From positions 124,001-188,000 of the forward strand of contig NZ_JAJLJH010000003.1 in the NCBI RefSeq assembly GCF_023231945.1: 64,000 nt of DNA. The letters are read 5' to 3'. The DNA comes from Scleromatobacter humisilvae. GTDB taxonomy: Bacteria; Pseudomonadota; Gammaproteobacteria; Burkholderiales; Burkholderiaceae_C. Position 1 is the stretch's first letter. Every line of letters starts with the position of its first letter. The position numbers and the translations under genes are program-made. Below are positions 41,979-51,173 of the stretch, piece after piece. Below the pieces are notes generated by a model. It saw nothing but the letters and a program-made list of their open reading frames with translations. It did no database searches and was not told the origin of the DNA.

Positions 41979-44148
41979 CATCGCAGCGCACGCCGTCGGG
42001 CGTGTTCTGCTGCCAGGCGATCGTGCCGCCCAGCATGCGCACGCGCTTGCGGATGCCGCCCAGGCCGAGGCCGGTCGACCAGTCCTTGGGCGTGCCGCCG
42101 ACGCCGTTGTCGGCGACGGTCAGCTTGAGCATCCCGTCCTTCAGGTCGGCGTGGATCGTCGTGTGCGTGGCCTTGGCGTGGGCGATGATGTTGCTGACCA
42201 GCTCGCGCAGGATGCGCGTCAGGCCCGACCACTGCACGACGTTCAACTGGATGTCGACGTCCTGCGTGAAAGACCAGTCCAGCGTGCAGCCGGTGGGCGC
42301 GAGGCGCTGCGCGATGTCGGCCTTCCATTCGCCGGACGCGTGCGACAGGAAGTGCGTGGTCGCGGCCAGGCCGCGCGTGAGCGTCTTCAGATCCTGCAGC
42401 GTGTGGCGGACGTAGTCCTCCATCTCGGAGTTGGGCGCCTTGTACATCAGCGTCAGCAGGCGCGCGCCGATGTCATCGTGCAGGTCCTGCGCGATGCGCC
42501 CGCGCTCCTCGCTGCGGCCCTGCTCGATCGCGCGGTCGTGCGCGACGGCGCGGCGCAGCTGTTCGACGATGCGGTCGGCCAGGCGCGCGTCCTCGGCCGT
42601 GAACAGGCGCTTGCCGCGCTCGGCGAAGCGCAGCACGATCAGGCGCGGCTCGGGCTGGTCGCCGTCGTCGAACTGCGAGGCCGTGGGGTCGACCGTCGGC
42701 TCGACGGCCAGGGGCACCAGCAGGCCGGCGCCGCCTTCGTACCAGCGCGTCGTCTTCGTGTAGCCCGGCTCGTGGCGCGCGACCAGCGGCTGGAACACCG
42801 CGTGGAACAGCTCCAGCTGCCAGTCGGCCGCGCGCTCGGGCTGCTCCTCCACCTTGCGCGCAATGCGCAGCAGGTGCTCGAACAGGCGCTCGGTGGTGAC
42901 CGCGCGGGCGCCGATCATCTGGTCGAGCAGCCACTGGCGCGACGCCGCGTAGACGCCGAGGGCGACGAACAGCGAGGTCGTGATCGACGCGAACTGGTTG
43001 AACGAGAAGACGGCGACGAACAGCAGGTCGACCGAGGTCGCCAGCGTGCTGACGCCGGCGAGCATCGCGAACTCGCGCATCATGTGCTGCGAGCGCGCCA
43101 GGAAGGGCGACATCAGCAGCAGCGACGCGAAGAACACCGTCCAGATCACCGGCACGGCGCTCACCAGCGACTGCACCTCGCCGGGCATGCGGTCGTTCAG
43201 CGCGACGACGATGGTGACCAGCGCGAGGCTGCCCGTCGTGACGATGGATAGCCGCCGCACGACGGTGGCGTACGGGTGAGGCGTGATGCGATAGGACCAG
43301 CCGAGCAACCCCATCACCAGCAACCCGGTGCTCAGCTCCAGCGCCTCGCACCACCACCACGCCTGCGGCAGGTCGAACATCAGCGTGGCGCCGCTGAAGA
43401 CGAGCGCGGCCATCCACGACAGCCACGTGAGCGCCCGGCGCGGCGGCAGCGGCGTCGGATAGAGCAGCGTCGCGTTCAGCAGCGCCGCGCAGGTGATGAC
43501 GTCGAGCGCCATGCGCAGCGCCGCCTCATGGCCGCCCAGCAGGCTGACGTTGCCGATACCCGGTACCGCATCGACGGCGGCCAGCAGCAGTTGCGCCGCC
43601 TGGCATTGCGCCATCACGGCGAACAGGAAGGTGCGCACGTCCTGTCGCACCAGGATCACGACGGCACCGACCAGCTCGAGCGCGAGGCCGAGGCCGCACA
43701 GCAGCCAGAACGTGATGCCCAGCGTCGTGTACCCGCGCGCGTGCGGCGTGACGCGTGCGCTCATGCGATCGGTGAACCCGAGGACGACCGGCACGCCCGG
43801 CTGCAGCAGGCGCGCCATCTGGCGCTGCTGCAGGTTGGCGGCGTCGCGCTCCTCGTCGCTGGCGATCCAGCGCGTGGAGTTGACGACGCGGCGGCCATCG
43901 ACGAACAGCGGCGCGATGCCCGGGGCGACGATCACCTCCAGCGAGTGGCCGAGCGCCGGGCGCATCCACGGCAGGTCGGTGGCGATCATCTGCAGGTGGC
44001 CGGTGGCGTCGAGGCGCCAGCGGGCGTCAAGGTCGGGCGTCTGCGCCAGCGTGCGCGCGAGCAGCACCACGGCGAGCGACGCCAGCAGCGCGATCGGCAG
44101 CAGCAGCAGCCGCCGCCAGCCCATCGGGCGGACGCGCCCGTGGCTCAC
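41902..44148 (-). CDS. NarX/UhpB-type sensor histidine kinase
   Basis: The 748-residue product has an N-terminal signal anchor, a periplasmic domain to about residue 140 and seven or so further transmembrane helices to about 405. A GAF-like cytoplasmic segment follows, then a HisKA_3 dimerisation helix with phospho-acceptor His557 in Q-D-L-H-D-D-I-G. The HATPase has N-box E-L-V-S-N-I-I-A-H-A and G-box D-N-G-V-G-G. It is the partner of the LuxR-type regulator 49 bases upstream. A 7TM-type input suggests a membrane or small-molecule signal; which one is unknown. Confidence 0.9.
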   Translation of the reverse strand: MSHGRVRPMGWRRLLLLPIALLASLAVVLLARTLAQTPDLDARWRLDATGHLQMIATDLPWMRPALGHSLEVIVAPGIAPLFVDGRRVVNSTRWIASDEERDAANLQQRQMARLLQPGVPVVLGFTDRMSARVTPHARGYTTLGITFWLLCGLGLALELVGAVVILVRQDVRTFLFAVMAQCQAAQLLLAAVDAVPGIGNVSLLGGHEAALRMALDVITCAALLNATLLYPTPLPPRRALTWLSWMAALVFSGATLMFDLPQAWWWCEALELSTGLLVMGLLGWSYRITPHPYATVVRRLSIVTTGSLALVTIVVALNDRMPGEVQSLVSAVPVIWTVFFASLLLMSPFLARSQHMMREFAMLAGVSTLATSVDLLFVAVFSFNQFASITTSLFVALGVYAASRQWLLDQMIGARAVTTERLFEHLLRIARKVEEQPERAADWQLELFHAVFQPLVARHEPGYTKTTRWYEGGAGLLVPLAVEPTVDPTASQFDDGDQPEPRLIVLRFAERGKRLFTAEDARLADRIVEQLRRAVAHDRAIEQGRSEERGRIAQDLHDDIGARLLTLMYKAPNSEMEDYVRHTLQDLKTLTRGLAATTHFLSHASGEWKADIAQRLAPTGCTLDWSFTQDVDIQLNVVQWSGLTRILRELVSNIIAHAKATHTTIHADLKDGMLKLTVADNGVGGTPKDWSTGLGLGGIRKRVRMLGGTIAWQQNTPDGVRCDVSVPLAVPSTPPSQTSQTSPGAAAG

Positions 44149-44197
44149 GGCGCGGCGCCGGGAGAAATGCGTGTCAGGCGAGCGGCACGCCGCACGC

Positions 44198-44974
44198 TTA
44201 CACGAGCCCCTGCTTGCTCGCCAGCACGGCGGCCTCGGCGCGGCTGGACACGTTGAGCTTGCGGTAGATCGACTTGATGTGGTCGTTGACCGTGAACCAC
44301 TTGATCGACATCAGCGCCGCGATCTCCTTGATCGTGAAGCCCTTGCTGAGGAAGGTGAGCACCTCCACCTCGCGCGGCGTCAGCGCCGGCAGGTCCAGCG
44401 GCGGCTCGATCTCCACCGGTGCGAGCGGCGCGAACGCGGACGGCGTGAACGTCGTCGCGGCGGGCGCGCGCATCGCGGCGCCGTTGCCTTCGTCGCCGAT
44501 GCGCCGGTTCATGCCGGTACGGGTATTGGTGCGGAAGTGTCCGAGCAGCCGGCGCGCGATGGCCGGCGACAGCGGCGGCTCGCCGCGCACGATCTTCTGC
44601 AGCTCCTCGACCAGAAGTTCGAAGCGGTCCTCCTTCAGCAGGTAGCCGTCGGCGCCGCACTGCAACGCGGGGAACAGGTGCTCGTCGTCCGAATACAGCG
44701 TCGTCACGATCTTGGTGGCCGGGTACTGGCGCAGCTCCTCGAGCAGCTCGAGGCCGGAGCCGTCGGGCAGTTCGAGATCGACCAGGACCAGCTTGAACGG
44801 GTCGACGCCGTGATAGCCCTGCGCACCGCCCGCGATGCGCACCGCGCGCCGCGCGCTCTCCAGATCGCCCGCCTCGACGATGGTGATGGTGTCGCTGAAG
44901 CTCTCGCGCACCACGCGTCCGAGGAATTCCCGCGCTGCGGGGTTGTCCTCGAGGATCAAAACCTTGACTGCCAT
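44198..44974 (-). CDS. NarL/FixJ-type response regulator
   Basis: The 258-residue product has a receiver (acidic E-D-N start, phospho-acceptor Asp66 in L-V-L-V-D-L-E-L-P) and a linker of about 40 residues. A LuxR-type helix-turn-helix follows (L-T-P-R-E-V-E-V-L, I-K-E-I-A-A-L-M, V-N-D-H-I-K-S-I-Y-R-K-L). It is transcribed ahead of the kinase gene. GGGGAA-type sequence upstream is a plausible weak ribosome site. Confidence 0.92.
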   Translation of the reverse strand: MAVKVLILEDNPAAREFLGRVVRESFSDTITIVEAGDLESARRAVRIAGGAQGYHGVDPFKLVLVDLELPDGSGLELLEELRQYPATKIVTTLYSDDEHLFPALQCGADGYLLKEDRFELLVEELQKIVRGEPPLSPAIARRLLGHFRTNTRTGMNRRIGDEGNGAAMRAPAATTFTPSAFAPLAPVEIEPPLDLPALTPREVEVLTFLSKGFTIKEIAALMSIKWFTVNDHIKSIYRKLNVSSRAEAAVLASKQGLV

Positions 44975-45153
44975 GTCGTTCCCCTTTGCCTGCCTTCGGT
45001 CGCTTTCAGGCGGAAGTGGTCTTCCGCTCCTTGGAAATGCGATGCCGGAATGCTAACGAGCCAAGGGGCTCGACGCATCCCCCGTTTCGGGGCAGCCGAA
45101 TGGGGGGAACTGCCTATTGGGGCACGTCGTGCAAGGCCATTTCGCGAAACGTC
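44975..45153. other. Intergenic region with G/C-tract inverted repeat
   Basis: The sequence CCCCG-TTT-CGGGG (near 45081-45094) is followed by further GGGG tracts in CCGAATGGGGGG and ATTGGGGC. This could be a regulator site for the NarL-type gene to its left or a hairpin ending the quinone oxidoreductase transcript from the right. Confidence 0.35.
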
Positions 45154-46149
45154 TCAGGCCTTGGCGAGCAGTTCGTCCGGCACCATCACGAGCTTGCCCA
45201 GGATCTGTCGGTTCTCGAGTCGACGATAGGCGTCCGACAGCTTCGACAGCGGCAGCACCTCGTCGATCACGGGCTTGATCAACCCATGGCCGTATTGTGA
45301 GGCCAACACGCCCAGCATGCGCGCATTCGCGGCAGGTTCGCGACGAACGAAGTCGCCCCAGAACACGCCGACGATGGATGCGCCCTTGAGCAGCGGCAGG
45401 TTCCACGGCAGCGCGGGGATCTGGCCTTCGGCGAAGCCGATGACGAGGTAGCGCCCGCGCCACGCGATCGCGCGGAACGCGGGTTCGGCATGTGAACCGC
45501 CGACGGGGTCGAACACGACGTCGACGCCCTTGCCCTTGGTGACGTCCTTCAGCGCGTCGCGCAGCGGCGTCGTCGCGTAGTTGATCGTCGCATCGGCGCC
45601 GATCTCGCGGCAGAGATCGCACTTGGCGTCGGTCGACGCGGCGGCGATCACCGTCGCGCCGGCGGCCTTCGCGATCTGGATCGCCGCGGTGCCGACGCCG
45701 CCGGCCGCGCCCAGCACCAGCACCGTCTCGCCGGCCTGCAGCGCAGCACGATCGATCAGCGCGTGGTGCGCGGTGCCGTACGTGAACGCGAAGGCCGCGG
45801 CGTCGCGCAGCGGGAAGCCGGCGGGCAGCGGCATGACCTGCATCGCCTTGACGCACGCGTGCGTCGCGAAGCCGCCATGGCCACCCAGCGCGGCCACGGG
45901 CATGCCCACTTGCAGGTGCTTGACGGCGCTGCCGACGGCCTCGACCACGCCGGCGAACTCCGCGCCCGGCGCGAACGGCAGCTCGGGGCGCATCTGGTAC
46001 TTGCCCTGCACGATGAGCAGGTCGGGGAAGTTGAGCGAGGCTGCGTGGATCGCGATCAGCACCTCGTCGTCCGCGGGCTGCGGCGTGGGGCGCTCGCGCC
46101 ATTGCAGGGCCGCGGGGCCGTCCAGCGTTTCACACATCCAGGCGTGCAT
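45154..46149 (-). CDS. NADPH:quinone oxidoreductase-like (zinc-independent MDR)
   Basis: The 331-residue product is a medium-chain dehydrogenase/reductase of the QOR clade: N-terminal GroES-like domain (P-G-A-E-F-A-G-V-V), Rossmann motif L-G-A-A-G-G-V-G-T-A-A and F-D-P-V-G-G-S. The Cys/His zinc ligands of alcohol dehydrogenases are absent. It should reduce quinones or enones with NADPH in the cytoplasm. No operon partner is evident. Confidence 0.9.
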   Translation of the reverse strand: MHAWMCETLDGPAALQWRERPTPQPADDEVLIAIHAASLNFPDLLIVQGKYQMRPELPFAPGAEFAGVVEAVGSAVKHLQVGMPVAALGGHGGFATHACVKAMQVMPLPAGFPLRDAAAFAFTYGTAHHALIDRAALQAGETVLVLGAAGGVGTAAIQIAKAAGATVIAAASTDAKCDLCREIGADATINYATTPLRDALKDVTKGKGVDVVFDPVGGSHAEPAFRAIAWRGRYLVIGFAEGQIPALPWNLPLLKGASIVGVFWGDFVRREPAANARMLGVLASQYGHGLIKPVIDEVLPLSKLSDAYRRLENRQILGKLVMVPDELLAKA

Positions 46150-46234
46150 GGCGTCATCCGGTTCTTGAAGGAACGACGATCATAAGGAAGCCGCCGCGCC
46201 GCGCGAGTCGCCCGGGTGACGCTGTCGCGCTGCC

Positions 46235-46246
46235 TACAATGCGGCC
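46235..46246 (+). promoter_or_regulatory. -10 hexamer six bases before the surE ATG
   Basis: TACAAT (46235-46240) is separated from the surE ATG by six bases, so transcription would start at the A of the start codon and the mRNA could be leaderless. No ribosome site precedes surE. Confidence 0.45.
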
Positions 46247-47020
46247 ATGCGCATCCTCATCGCCAACGACGACGGCTACCTCGCCCCGGGCCTGGTCGCC
46301 CTCGTGGAGGCCTGCCGCGGCCTCGGCGACGTCGACGTCATCGCACCCGAGCAGAACGCGAGCGGCATGTCGAACTCGCTGACGCTGGGCCGGCCGCTGT
46401 CGGTGTTCGAGGCCCGGGGCGGCCCGTCGAGCGGCTTTCGCGTCGTCAACGGCACGCCGTCGGACTGCGTGCACGTGGCGCTGACCGGGCTGCTCGAACA
46501 CAAGCCCGACCTGGTGCTGTCGGGCATCAACAACGGCGAGAACATGGGCGACGACACGCTCTACTCGGGCACCGTCGCGGCCGCGATGGAGGGCTTCCTG
46601 TTCGGCGTGCCGGCGGTCGCGTTCTCGATCCAGCACAAGGGCTGGGCGCACATCGAGGCGGCCGCGCGCGGCGCGCGCCGCGTGGTCGAGTCCCTCATCG
46701 CCCATCCCGGCTTCGGCCAGCCCGGCGCGGCGCCGTGGCTGCTGAACGTCAACTTTCCGAGCCGGCCCGACGCCGACACGGTGCCCTGGTCGACCACGCG
46801 GCTGGGTCGGCGCCACGCGAGCGAGCCCGTCATCATGCAGAAGAACCCGCGCGGCGAGCCGATCTACTGGATCGGGCCGTCGGGCGACGCGCGCGAGGGC
46901 GGCGCCGGCACCGATTTCCATGCGGTCGCCAGCGGGCGGGTGTCGATCACGCCGCTTCAGGTCGATCTCACCGATCACGCGAACCTGGCGGGTTGGTCCG
47001 CCCGGCTGGGCCTGGAATGA
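46247..47020 (+). CDS. surE: 5'/3'-nucleotidase SurE
   Basis: The 257-residue product has the SurE active-site start (A-N-D-D-G, Asp8 and Asp9), N-A-S-G-M-S-N-S and [20 protein letters not shown]. It is a stationary-phase and stress nucleotidase acting on nucleoside monophosphates and short polyphosphate. Its stop overlaps the pcm start (ATGA), as in the conserved surE-pcm-nlpD arrangement. Confidence 0.96.
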   Translation: MRILIANDDGYLAPGLVALVEACRGLGDVDVIAPEQNASGMSNSLTLGRPLSVFEARGGPSSGFRVVNGTPSDCVHVALTGLLEHKPDLVLSGINNGENMGDDTLYSGTVAAAMEGFLFGVPAVAFSIQHKGWAHIEAAARGARRVVESLIAHPGFGQPGAAPWLLNVNFPSRPDADTVPWSTTRLGRRHASEPVIMQKNPRGEPIYWIGPSGDAREGGAGTDFHAVASGRVSITPLQVDLTDHANLAGWSARLGLE

Positions 47021-47838
47021 CCGGCGACGCGCCGCGCGCGAAGCGCTTTCCGGCGCAGTGGTCCAGCGGCAGCAGGGCCACCGCGCCCAGCGGCACCGCG
47101 CGCAACCCGCTGCGGCCGCAGGCGCTGCTGCACCAGGCCGCGCAGGACGCCGCCCGGCACGTCGTGCCCACCGGGCTGGGCCTGGACAACGGCCCGATGC
47201 GCGAGCGCATGGTCGCGCGCCTGCGCAGCGAGGGCATCTCGACGCCGTCGCTGCTGGCTGCCTTCGCCGCCGTGCCGCGGCATCGCTTCGTCGACACCGC
47301 GCTGGCCATCCAGGCCTACGAGGACACGAGCCTGCCGATCGGCCTCGGCCAGACGATCTCGAAGCCGTCGGTCGTCGCGCGCCAGCTGCAGTGGCTGTTC
47401 GACGGCGCCAACGCGTCGCGCCAGGGCCACCTCGGGCGCACGCTGGAGATCGGCACCGGCTGCGGCTACCAGACGGCGCTGCTCGCCCGTCTCGCGCCCA
47501 CCGTCATCTCGATCGAGCGCCTGCAGCCGCTGCACCAGATGGCGCGGCGCAACCTCGACGCGCTGGGCGTGCCCGGCGTGCGCCTGGTGCACGGCGACGG
47601 CCGCGTCGGCCATCCGCCCAACGCGCCCTACGACAGCATCGTCGCCGCGGCCGGCGGCGAGGCCATCCCCGAAGCCTGGCTGGCGCAGCTGGCGCTCGGC
47701 GGACGCCTGGTGGCGCCCACCGCGATGCCGGGGCTGGCCGGGCAGGCGCTGGTCATCGTCGACCGGACGCCGGACGGCTTCGTCCGGCAGGTCGGAGAGT
47801 CGGTAACGTTTGTTCCCTTAAAATCGGGGATTGGTTGA
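47017..47838 (+). CDS. pcm: Protein-L-isoaspartate O-methyltransferase
   Basis: The 273-residue product has a 55-residue basic N-terminal extension before the PCMT domain. In the domain, V-P-R-H-R-F-V begins the fold, Q-T-I-S-K-P binds the isoaspartyl peptide and [10 protein letters not shown] is the SAM motif. It repairs isoaspartyl residues in aged proteins. The extension makes it longer than the usual 210 residues. It lies between surE and nlpD. Confidence 0.95.
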   Translation: MTGDAPRAKRFPAQWSSGSRATAPSGTARNPLRPQALLHQAAQDAARHVVPTGLGLDNGPMRERMVARLRSEGISTPSLLAAFAAVPRHRFVDTALAIQAYEDTSLPIGLGQTISKPSVVARQLQWLFDGANASRQGHLGRTLEIGTGCGYQTALLARLAPTVISIERLQPLHQMARRNLDALGVPGVRLVHGDGRVGHPPNAPYDSIVAAAGGEAIPEAWLAQLALGGRLVAPTAMPGLAGQALVIVDRTPDGFVRQVGESVTFVPLKSGIG

Positions 47839-47856
47839 AACAAGTACAGGGAACAT

Positions 47857-48774
47857 ATGGCATCGCTTTGGGGTCGACGAACGCTCGTGACGACGGTTTG
47901 CGTGGCGTCCGCCTGGGCCTTGATCGGGTGCGCTACCCCGAATCAGGCACCCGTTGAGGATCATTCGGCGCGCACGGCGCGTCCGGTCGTCCCGGTCGTC
48001 GAGACCAAGCCCACCGCGGCGACGCCGGTGCCGGCTGCCGAGGGCCGCGCGGGCACCTACACCGTCCAGCCGGGCGACATGCTCACCAAGATCGGCATGG
48101 ACACCGGACAGAGCTGGCGCGACCTCGCCCGCTGGAACAACCTGGCCGACCCCAACCACCTCGAGGTGGGCCAGGTGCTGCGCGTGATGCCGCCGGCCGG
48201 CGACGTCGCGCCCGGCAGCACCGTCACCACGACGACCACGACCACGACGGTAGGTGCCGCCTCGGCCGCGACCTTCAAGCCGCTGCCGCCGATCCCGGCC
48301 AAGGCCAGCGGCGCGGCGGCCACGCCGTCGTCGGCGCCCGCGACCGCCAGCGCGGTGCCGCTGACCGGCGTCGCCACGCCGCAGCCCGCCGTGCGCGAGG
48401 GCGACGACGACCTGACCTGGGCCTGGCCGGCCGCCGGCCCGGTCGTCGCGCCGTTCGACGATGCCAAGACCAAGGGCCTGGCCATCGGCGGCAAGGCCGG
48501 CGACCCGGTCTACGCCGCGGCCGACGGCCGGGTCGTCTACGCCGGCTCGGGCCTGCGCGGCTACGGCAACCTCGTGATCGTCAAGCACAACGCGAACTAC
48601 CTGACCGCCTACGCGCACAACCAGGCGCTGCTGGTCAAGGAAGACCAGATCGTCAAGCGCGGCCAGAAGATCGCCGAGATGGGCTCGACCGACGCCGATC
48701 GCGTCCAGCTGCACTTCGAGATCCGCAAGCAGGGCAAGCCGATCGATCCGTCGCGCCTGTTGCCGCCGCGCTGA
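47857..48774 (+). CDS. nlpD: Lipoprotein NlpD/EnvC-type, LysM plus degenerate LytM domain
   Basis: The 305-residue product has a lipoprotein signal (L-I-G-C) and a LysM domain (about residues 67-112, Y-T-V-Q-P-G-D-M-L). A Thr/Ala-rich linker leads to a C-terminal M23/LytM domain. The first metal His and the Asp of active LytM peptidases are replaced, and only H-N and L-H-F remain, so like E. coli NlpD it should activate a cell-separation amidase rather than cut peptidoglycan itself. It follows pcm by 18 bases and ends before a strong terminator; rpoS, the common next gene, is absent. Confidence 0.93.
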   Translation: MASLWGRRTLVTTVCVASAWALIGCATPNQAPVEDHSARTARPVVPVVETKPTAATPVPAAEGRAGTYTVQPGDMLTKIGMDTGQSWRDLARWNNLADPNHLEVGQVLRVMPPAGDVAPGSTVTTTTTTTTVGAASAATFKPLPPIPAKASGAAATPSSAPATASAVPLTGVATPQPAVREGDDDLTWAWPAAGPVVAPFDDAKTKGLAIGGKAGDPVYAAADGRVVYAGSGLRGYGNLVIVKHNANYLTAYAHNQALLVKEDQIVKRGQKIAEMGSTDADRVQLHFEIRKQGKPIDPSRLLPPR

Positions 48775-48798
48775 AGCCGCCCCGCTCCCGCACTGAAG

Positions 48799-48824
48799 AC
48801 GCGCCCTCGAGGCGCGTTTTTTTT
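48799..48824 (+). terminator. Intrinsic terminator after nlpD
   Basis: ACGCGCC and GGCGCGT pair around a five-base loop and are followed by a run of eight T residues. It closes the surE-pcm-nlpD unit. Confidence 0.92.
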
Positions 48825-49060
48825 GGCCTGCAGTCGGCGCGCGGACGTCCGATAACGCGGTGTCAGCCGGACGGCCCGAGTGGATCTATGACCAATTCAG
48901 GCCATTGATCTCCGGATCGGCGTGACAGAGTGCACTCAAGAATGCGTCTGCCAGGTCGAAATCCCGCCATGACCCCTGTCAGGAGAACTCCATCTGAGGA
49001 GCTGGAGCCTGCCGGGGAGTCGAATCAGCCAACTTTTGACCTGCTCAAGGAGTTCAAGAC
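48825..49060. other. Intergenic region where rpoS would be expected
   Basis: About 235 bases contain no coding frame resembling sigma-S. An AAGGAG ribosome site precedes the next ATG; a clear promoter is not recognisable. Confidence 0.4.
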
Positions 49061-49423
49061 ATGAACCGCATTGCTCGCCTGACCACGATTCGTGGCGCCC
49101 TCGTTGTCTCGATCTGCGCGCTCGCCAGCGGCGTCGCGATGGCCGGCGACGGCAAGTGGGTGCAAGACGCCAAGAGCTGCGCCGCTCCCGAGTACCCGCG
49201 CGATTCCCTGAGCAAGGGCGAGCAGGGCACCACGGGCCTGCGCATCCTCGTGGGCGCCGACGGCAAGGCCATCGACAGCGAGATCGAGACCTCCAGCCAT
49301 TCCCGCAAGCTAGACTCGGCCGCGCAGCGCGCGCTGATGGAGTGCTCGTTCAAGCCGCAGCCCGCGGACTCCAAGCCGGCCCAGCAATGGGTCAAGACCG
49401 AATTCGTCTGGAAGCTGAACTAA
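49061..49423 (+). CDS. Small periplasmic TonB-C-domain-like protein
   Basis: The 120-residue precursor has a signal peptide (cleavage after A-M-A near residue 28). The rest resembles a TonB C-terminal domain: P-E-Y-P-R-D-S-L, G-T-T-G-L-R-I-L-V-G-A-D-G-K and D-S-A-A-Q-R-A-L-M-E-C-S-F-K-P. There is no membrane anchor or proline-rich spacer, so it cannot be a full energy transducer; two Cys could form a disulfide. Function is unknown. Confidence 0.75.
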   Translation: MNRIARLTTIRGALVVSICALASGVAMAGDGKWVQDAKSCAAPEYPRDSLSKGEQGTTGLRILVGADGKAIDSEIETSSHSRKLDSAAQRALMECSFKPQPADSKPAQQWVKTEFVWKLN

Positions 49424-49544
49424 GACGTCGTCGTGCCCGGCGCTGTCGCCGGGACTGGAACTGATTGAAGGGCCGTCGTACCCGTTGGGGGGTGCGGCGA
49501 ACCGGGACTGACCAACAAATTCAACAGCCAACTCGGAAATCCAA

Positions 49545-51092
49545 ATGCTGACCAACCTGAAAATCGGCGTGCGACTGGCGCTGGCCTTCGGCATCGTGCT
49601 GGCGCTGCTGGCCACGCTGTCGATCATCGCGCTGGCCCGCACGAGCGGCATGCGCAACGACATGAATGCCGTCACCGGCGGCATCGCGGTCGAGTCGTCG
49701 CTGGCCGACCAGATGCGGTTGGCCGCCACCCAGCAGGCGGTGCGCGTGCGCAACATCCTGATGGTGTCGGAACCCGAGGAGATGGCTGCCGAGAACGAAC
49801 TGCTCAAGGCCGACATCAAGACCTACGAGGTCGCCAAGGGCAAGCTGGCCAAGATGATCGCGGCCGACTCGGACACCCGCAAGAAGACCATCCTGGGCCA
49901 CATCGACGGCACCGAGAAGGAAGCGCGCGACCTCGCCGACCAGGTCGTGCAGATGGCGCTCGACAACCACAAGTTCCCGGCCCGCGGCCTGCTCGGCGAC
50001 AAGGCCAACCCGGCGCAGGCCAAGTGGATGGCTGCCGTCGACGAGATGGTCGCCCTCAACGAGAAGCTGACCGCCGCGGCGGTCGCCAACGCCGAGGACG
50101 CCTACGGCAACACCCGCAACATCGTGCTGGCGATCTCGATCGTCGCGCTGGTGTTCGCCTCGTTCATCGGCTACGCCGTCACGCATTCGATCACCGTGCC
50201 GATCTCGCAGGCCGTGGAGATCGCCCGCCGCGTCGCCAACCGCGACCTGAGCGTCAAGGTGAGCTCGCATTCCAATGACGAGACGGGCCAGTTGCTGAAG
50301 GCCCTGGCCGCGATGACCGAGAGCCTGGTCACGGTCGTCTCCAGCGTGCGCAACGGCAGCGACAGCCTGGCGAGCGCCGCCAGCGAGATCGCGTCGGGCA
50401 ACGCCGACCTGTCCAACCGCACCGAGCGCCAGGCCTCGAGCATCCAGCAGACGGCGTCGTCGATGGACGAGCTCTCGAGCACCGTCAAGATGAGCGCCAG
50501 CAACTCCACGCATGCCCGCCAGCTGTCCAACGACGCGGCCTCCAAGGCCCAGGAGGGCGGCGAGGCGGTGGGCAAGGTCGTGCGCACGATGGGCGACATC
50601 GCCACGTCGTCGAAGAAGATCTCCGACATCATCAGCGTGATCGACGGCATCGCGTTCCAGACCAACATCCTCGCCCTGAACGCCGCCGTCGAGGCGGCCC
50701 GTGCCGGCGAGCAAGGCCGCGGCTTCGCGGTGGTGGCGACCGAAGTGCGCACGCTGGCCCAGCGCAGCGCGACGGCCGCCAAGGAAATCAAGACGCTGAT
50801 CGGCGAGTCCGTCGAGAAGGTCGAGGAGGGCACGCACCTGGTGGACATCGCCGCCGGCACGATCGCCCAGATCGTCCAGTCGGTGCAGCACGTGGCCGGC
50901 ATCGTCTCCGAGATCACCTCCGCCACCGTCGAACAGAGCGCGGGCATCGACCTCGTCAACGTCGCCGTCACCGAGATGGACCAGGTCACGCAGCAGAACG
51001 CCGCACTGGTCGAGCAGGTGGCCGCCGCCGCCGACTCGATGAGCACGCAGGTGCAGCGCCTCGTCTCGGACGTGTCCGTCTTCCGCCTCTGA
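49545..51092 (+). CDS. Methyl-accepting chemotaxis protein
   Basis: The 515-residue product has a first transmembrane helix at about 10-30, a periplasmic four-helix sensor of about 160 residues and a second helix at about 190-210. A HAMP domain and a signalling domain follow, with the conserved hairpin tip ([18 protein letters not shown]). It should couple a periplasmic ligand to CheA/CheW. It lacks an obvious C-terminal CheR-binding pentapeptide (ends D-V-S-V-F-R-L). The ligand is unknown. Confidence 0.94.
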   Translation: MLTNLKIGVRLALAFGIVLALLATLSIIALARTSGMRNDMNAVTGGIAVESSLADQMRLAATQQAVRVRNILMVSEPEEMAAENELLKADIKTYEVAKGKLAKMIAADSDTRKKTILGHIDGTEKEARDLADQVVQMALDNHKFPARGLLGDKANPAQAKWMAAVDEMVALNEKLTAAAVANAEDAYGNTRNIVLAISIVALVFASFIGYAVTHSITVPISQAVEIARRVANRDLSVKVSSHSNDETGQLLKALAAMTESLVTVVSSVRNGSDSLASAASEIASGNADLSNRTERQASSIQQTASSMDELSSTVKMSASNSTHARQLSNDAASKAQEGGEAVGKVVRTMGDIATSSKKISDIISVIDGIAFQTNILALNAAVEAARAGEQGRGFAVVATEVRTLAQRSATAAKEIKTLIGESVEKVEEGTHLVDIAAGTIAQIVQSVQHVAGIVSEITSATVEQSAGIDLVNVAVTEMDQVTQQNAALVEQVAAAADSMSTQVQRLVSDVSVFRL

Positions 51093-51161
51093 GCTTCGCT
51101 TTTTCCATGCCTCGGCCCCGGGTCGCCACGCGCGATCCGGGGCCGAATCCATTGGGCCACC

Positions 51162-51173
51162 GATAATCGGGGG
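51162..51173 (+). promoter_or_regulatory. -10-like hexamer six bases before the rlmD ATG
   Basis: GATAAT (51162-51167) is followed by six bases (CGGGGG) and ATG, the same spacing as at surE and the LytS-type kinase. The G-run could alternatively act as a weak ribosome site. Confidence 0.35.

Noticed and set aside
48825-49060. Possible small RNA or tRNA in the gap after nlpD
   Set aside because: No cloverleaf, conserved TTCGANNC arm or paired promoter and terminator was found.
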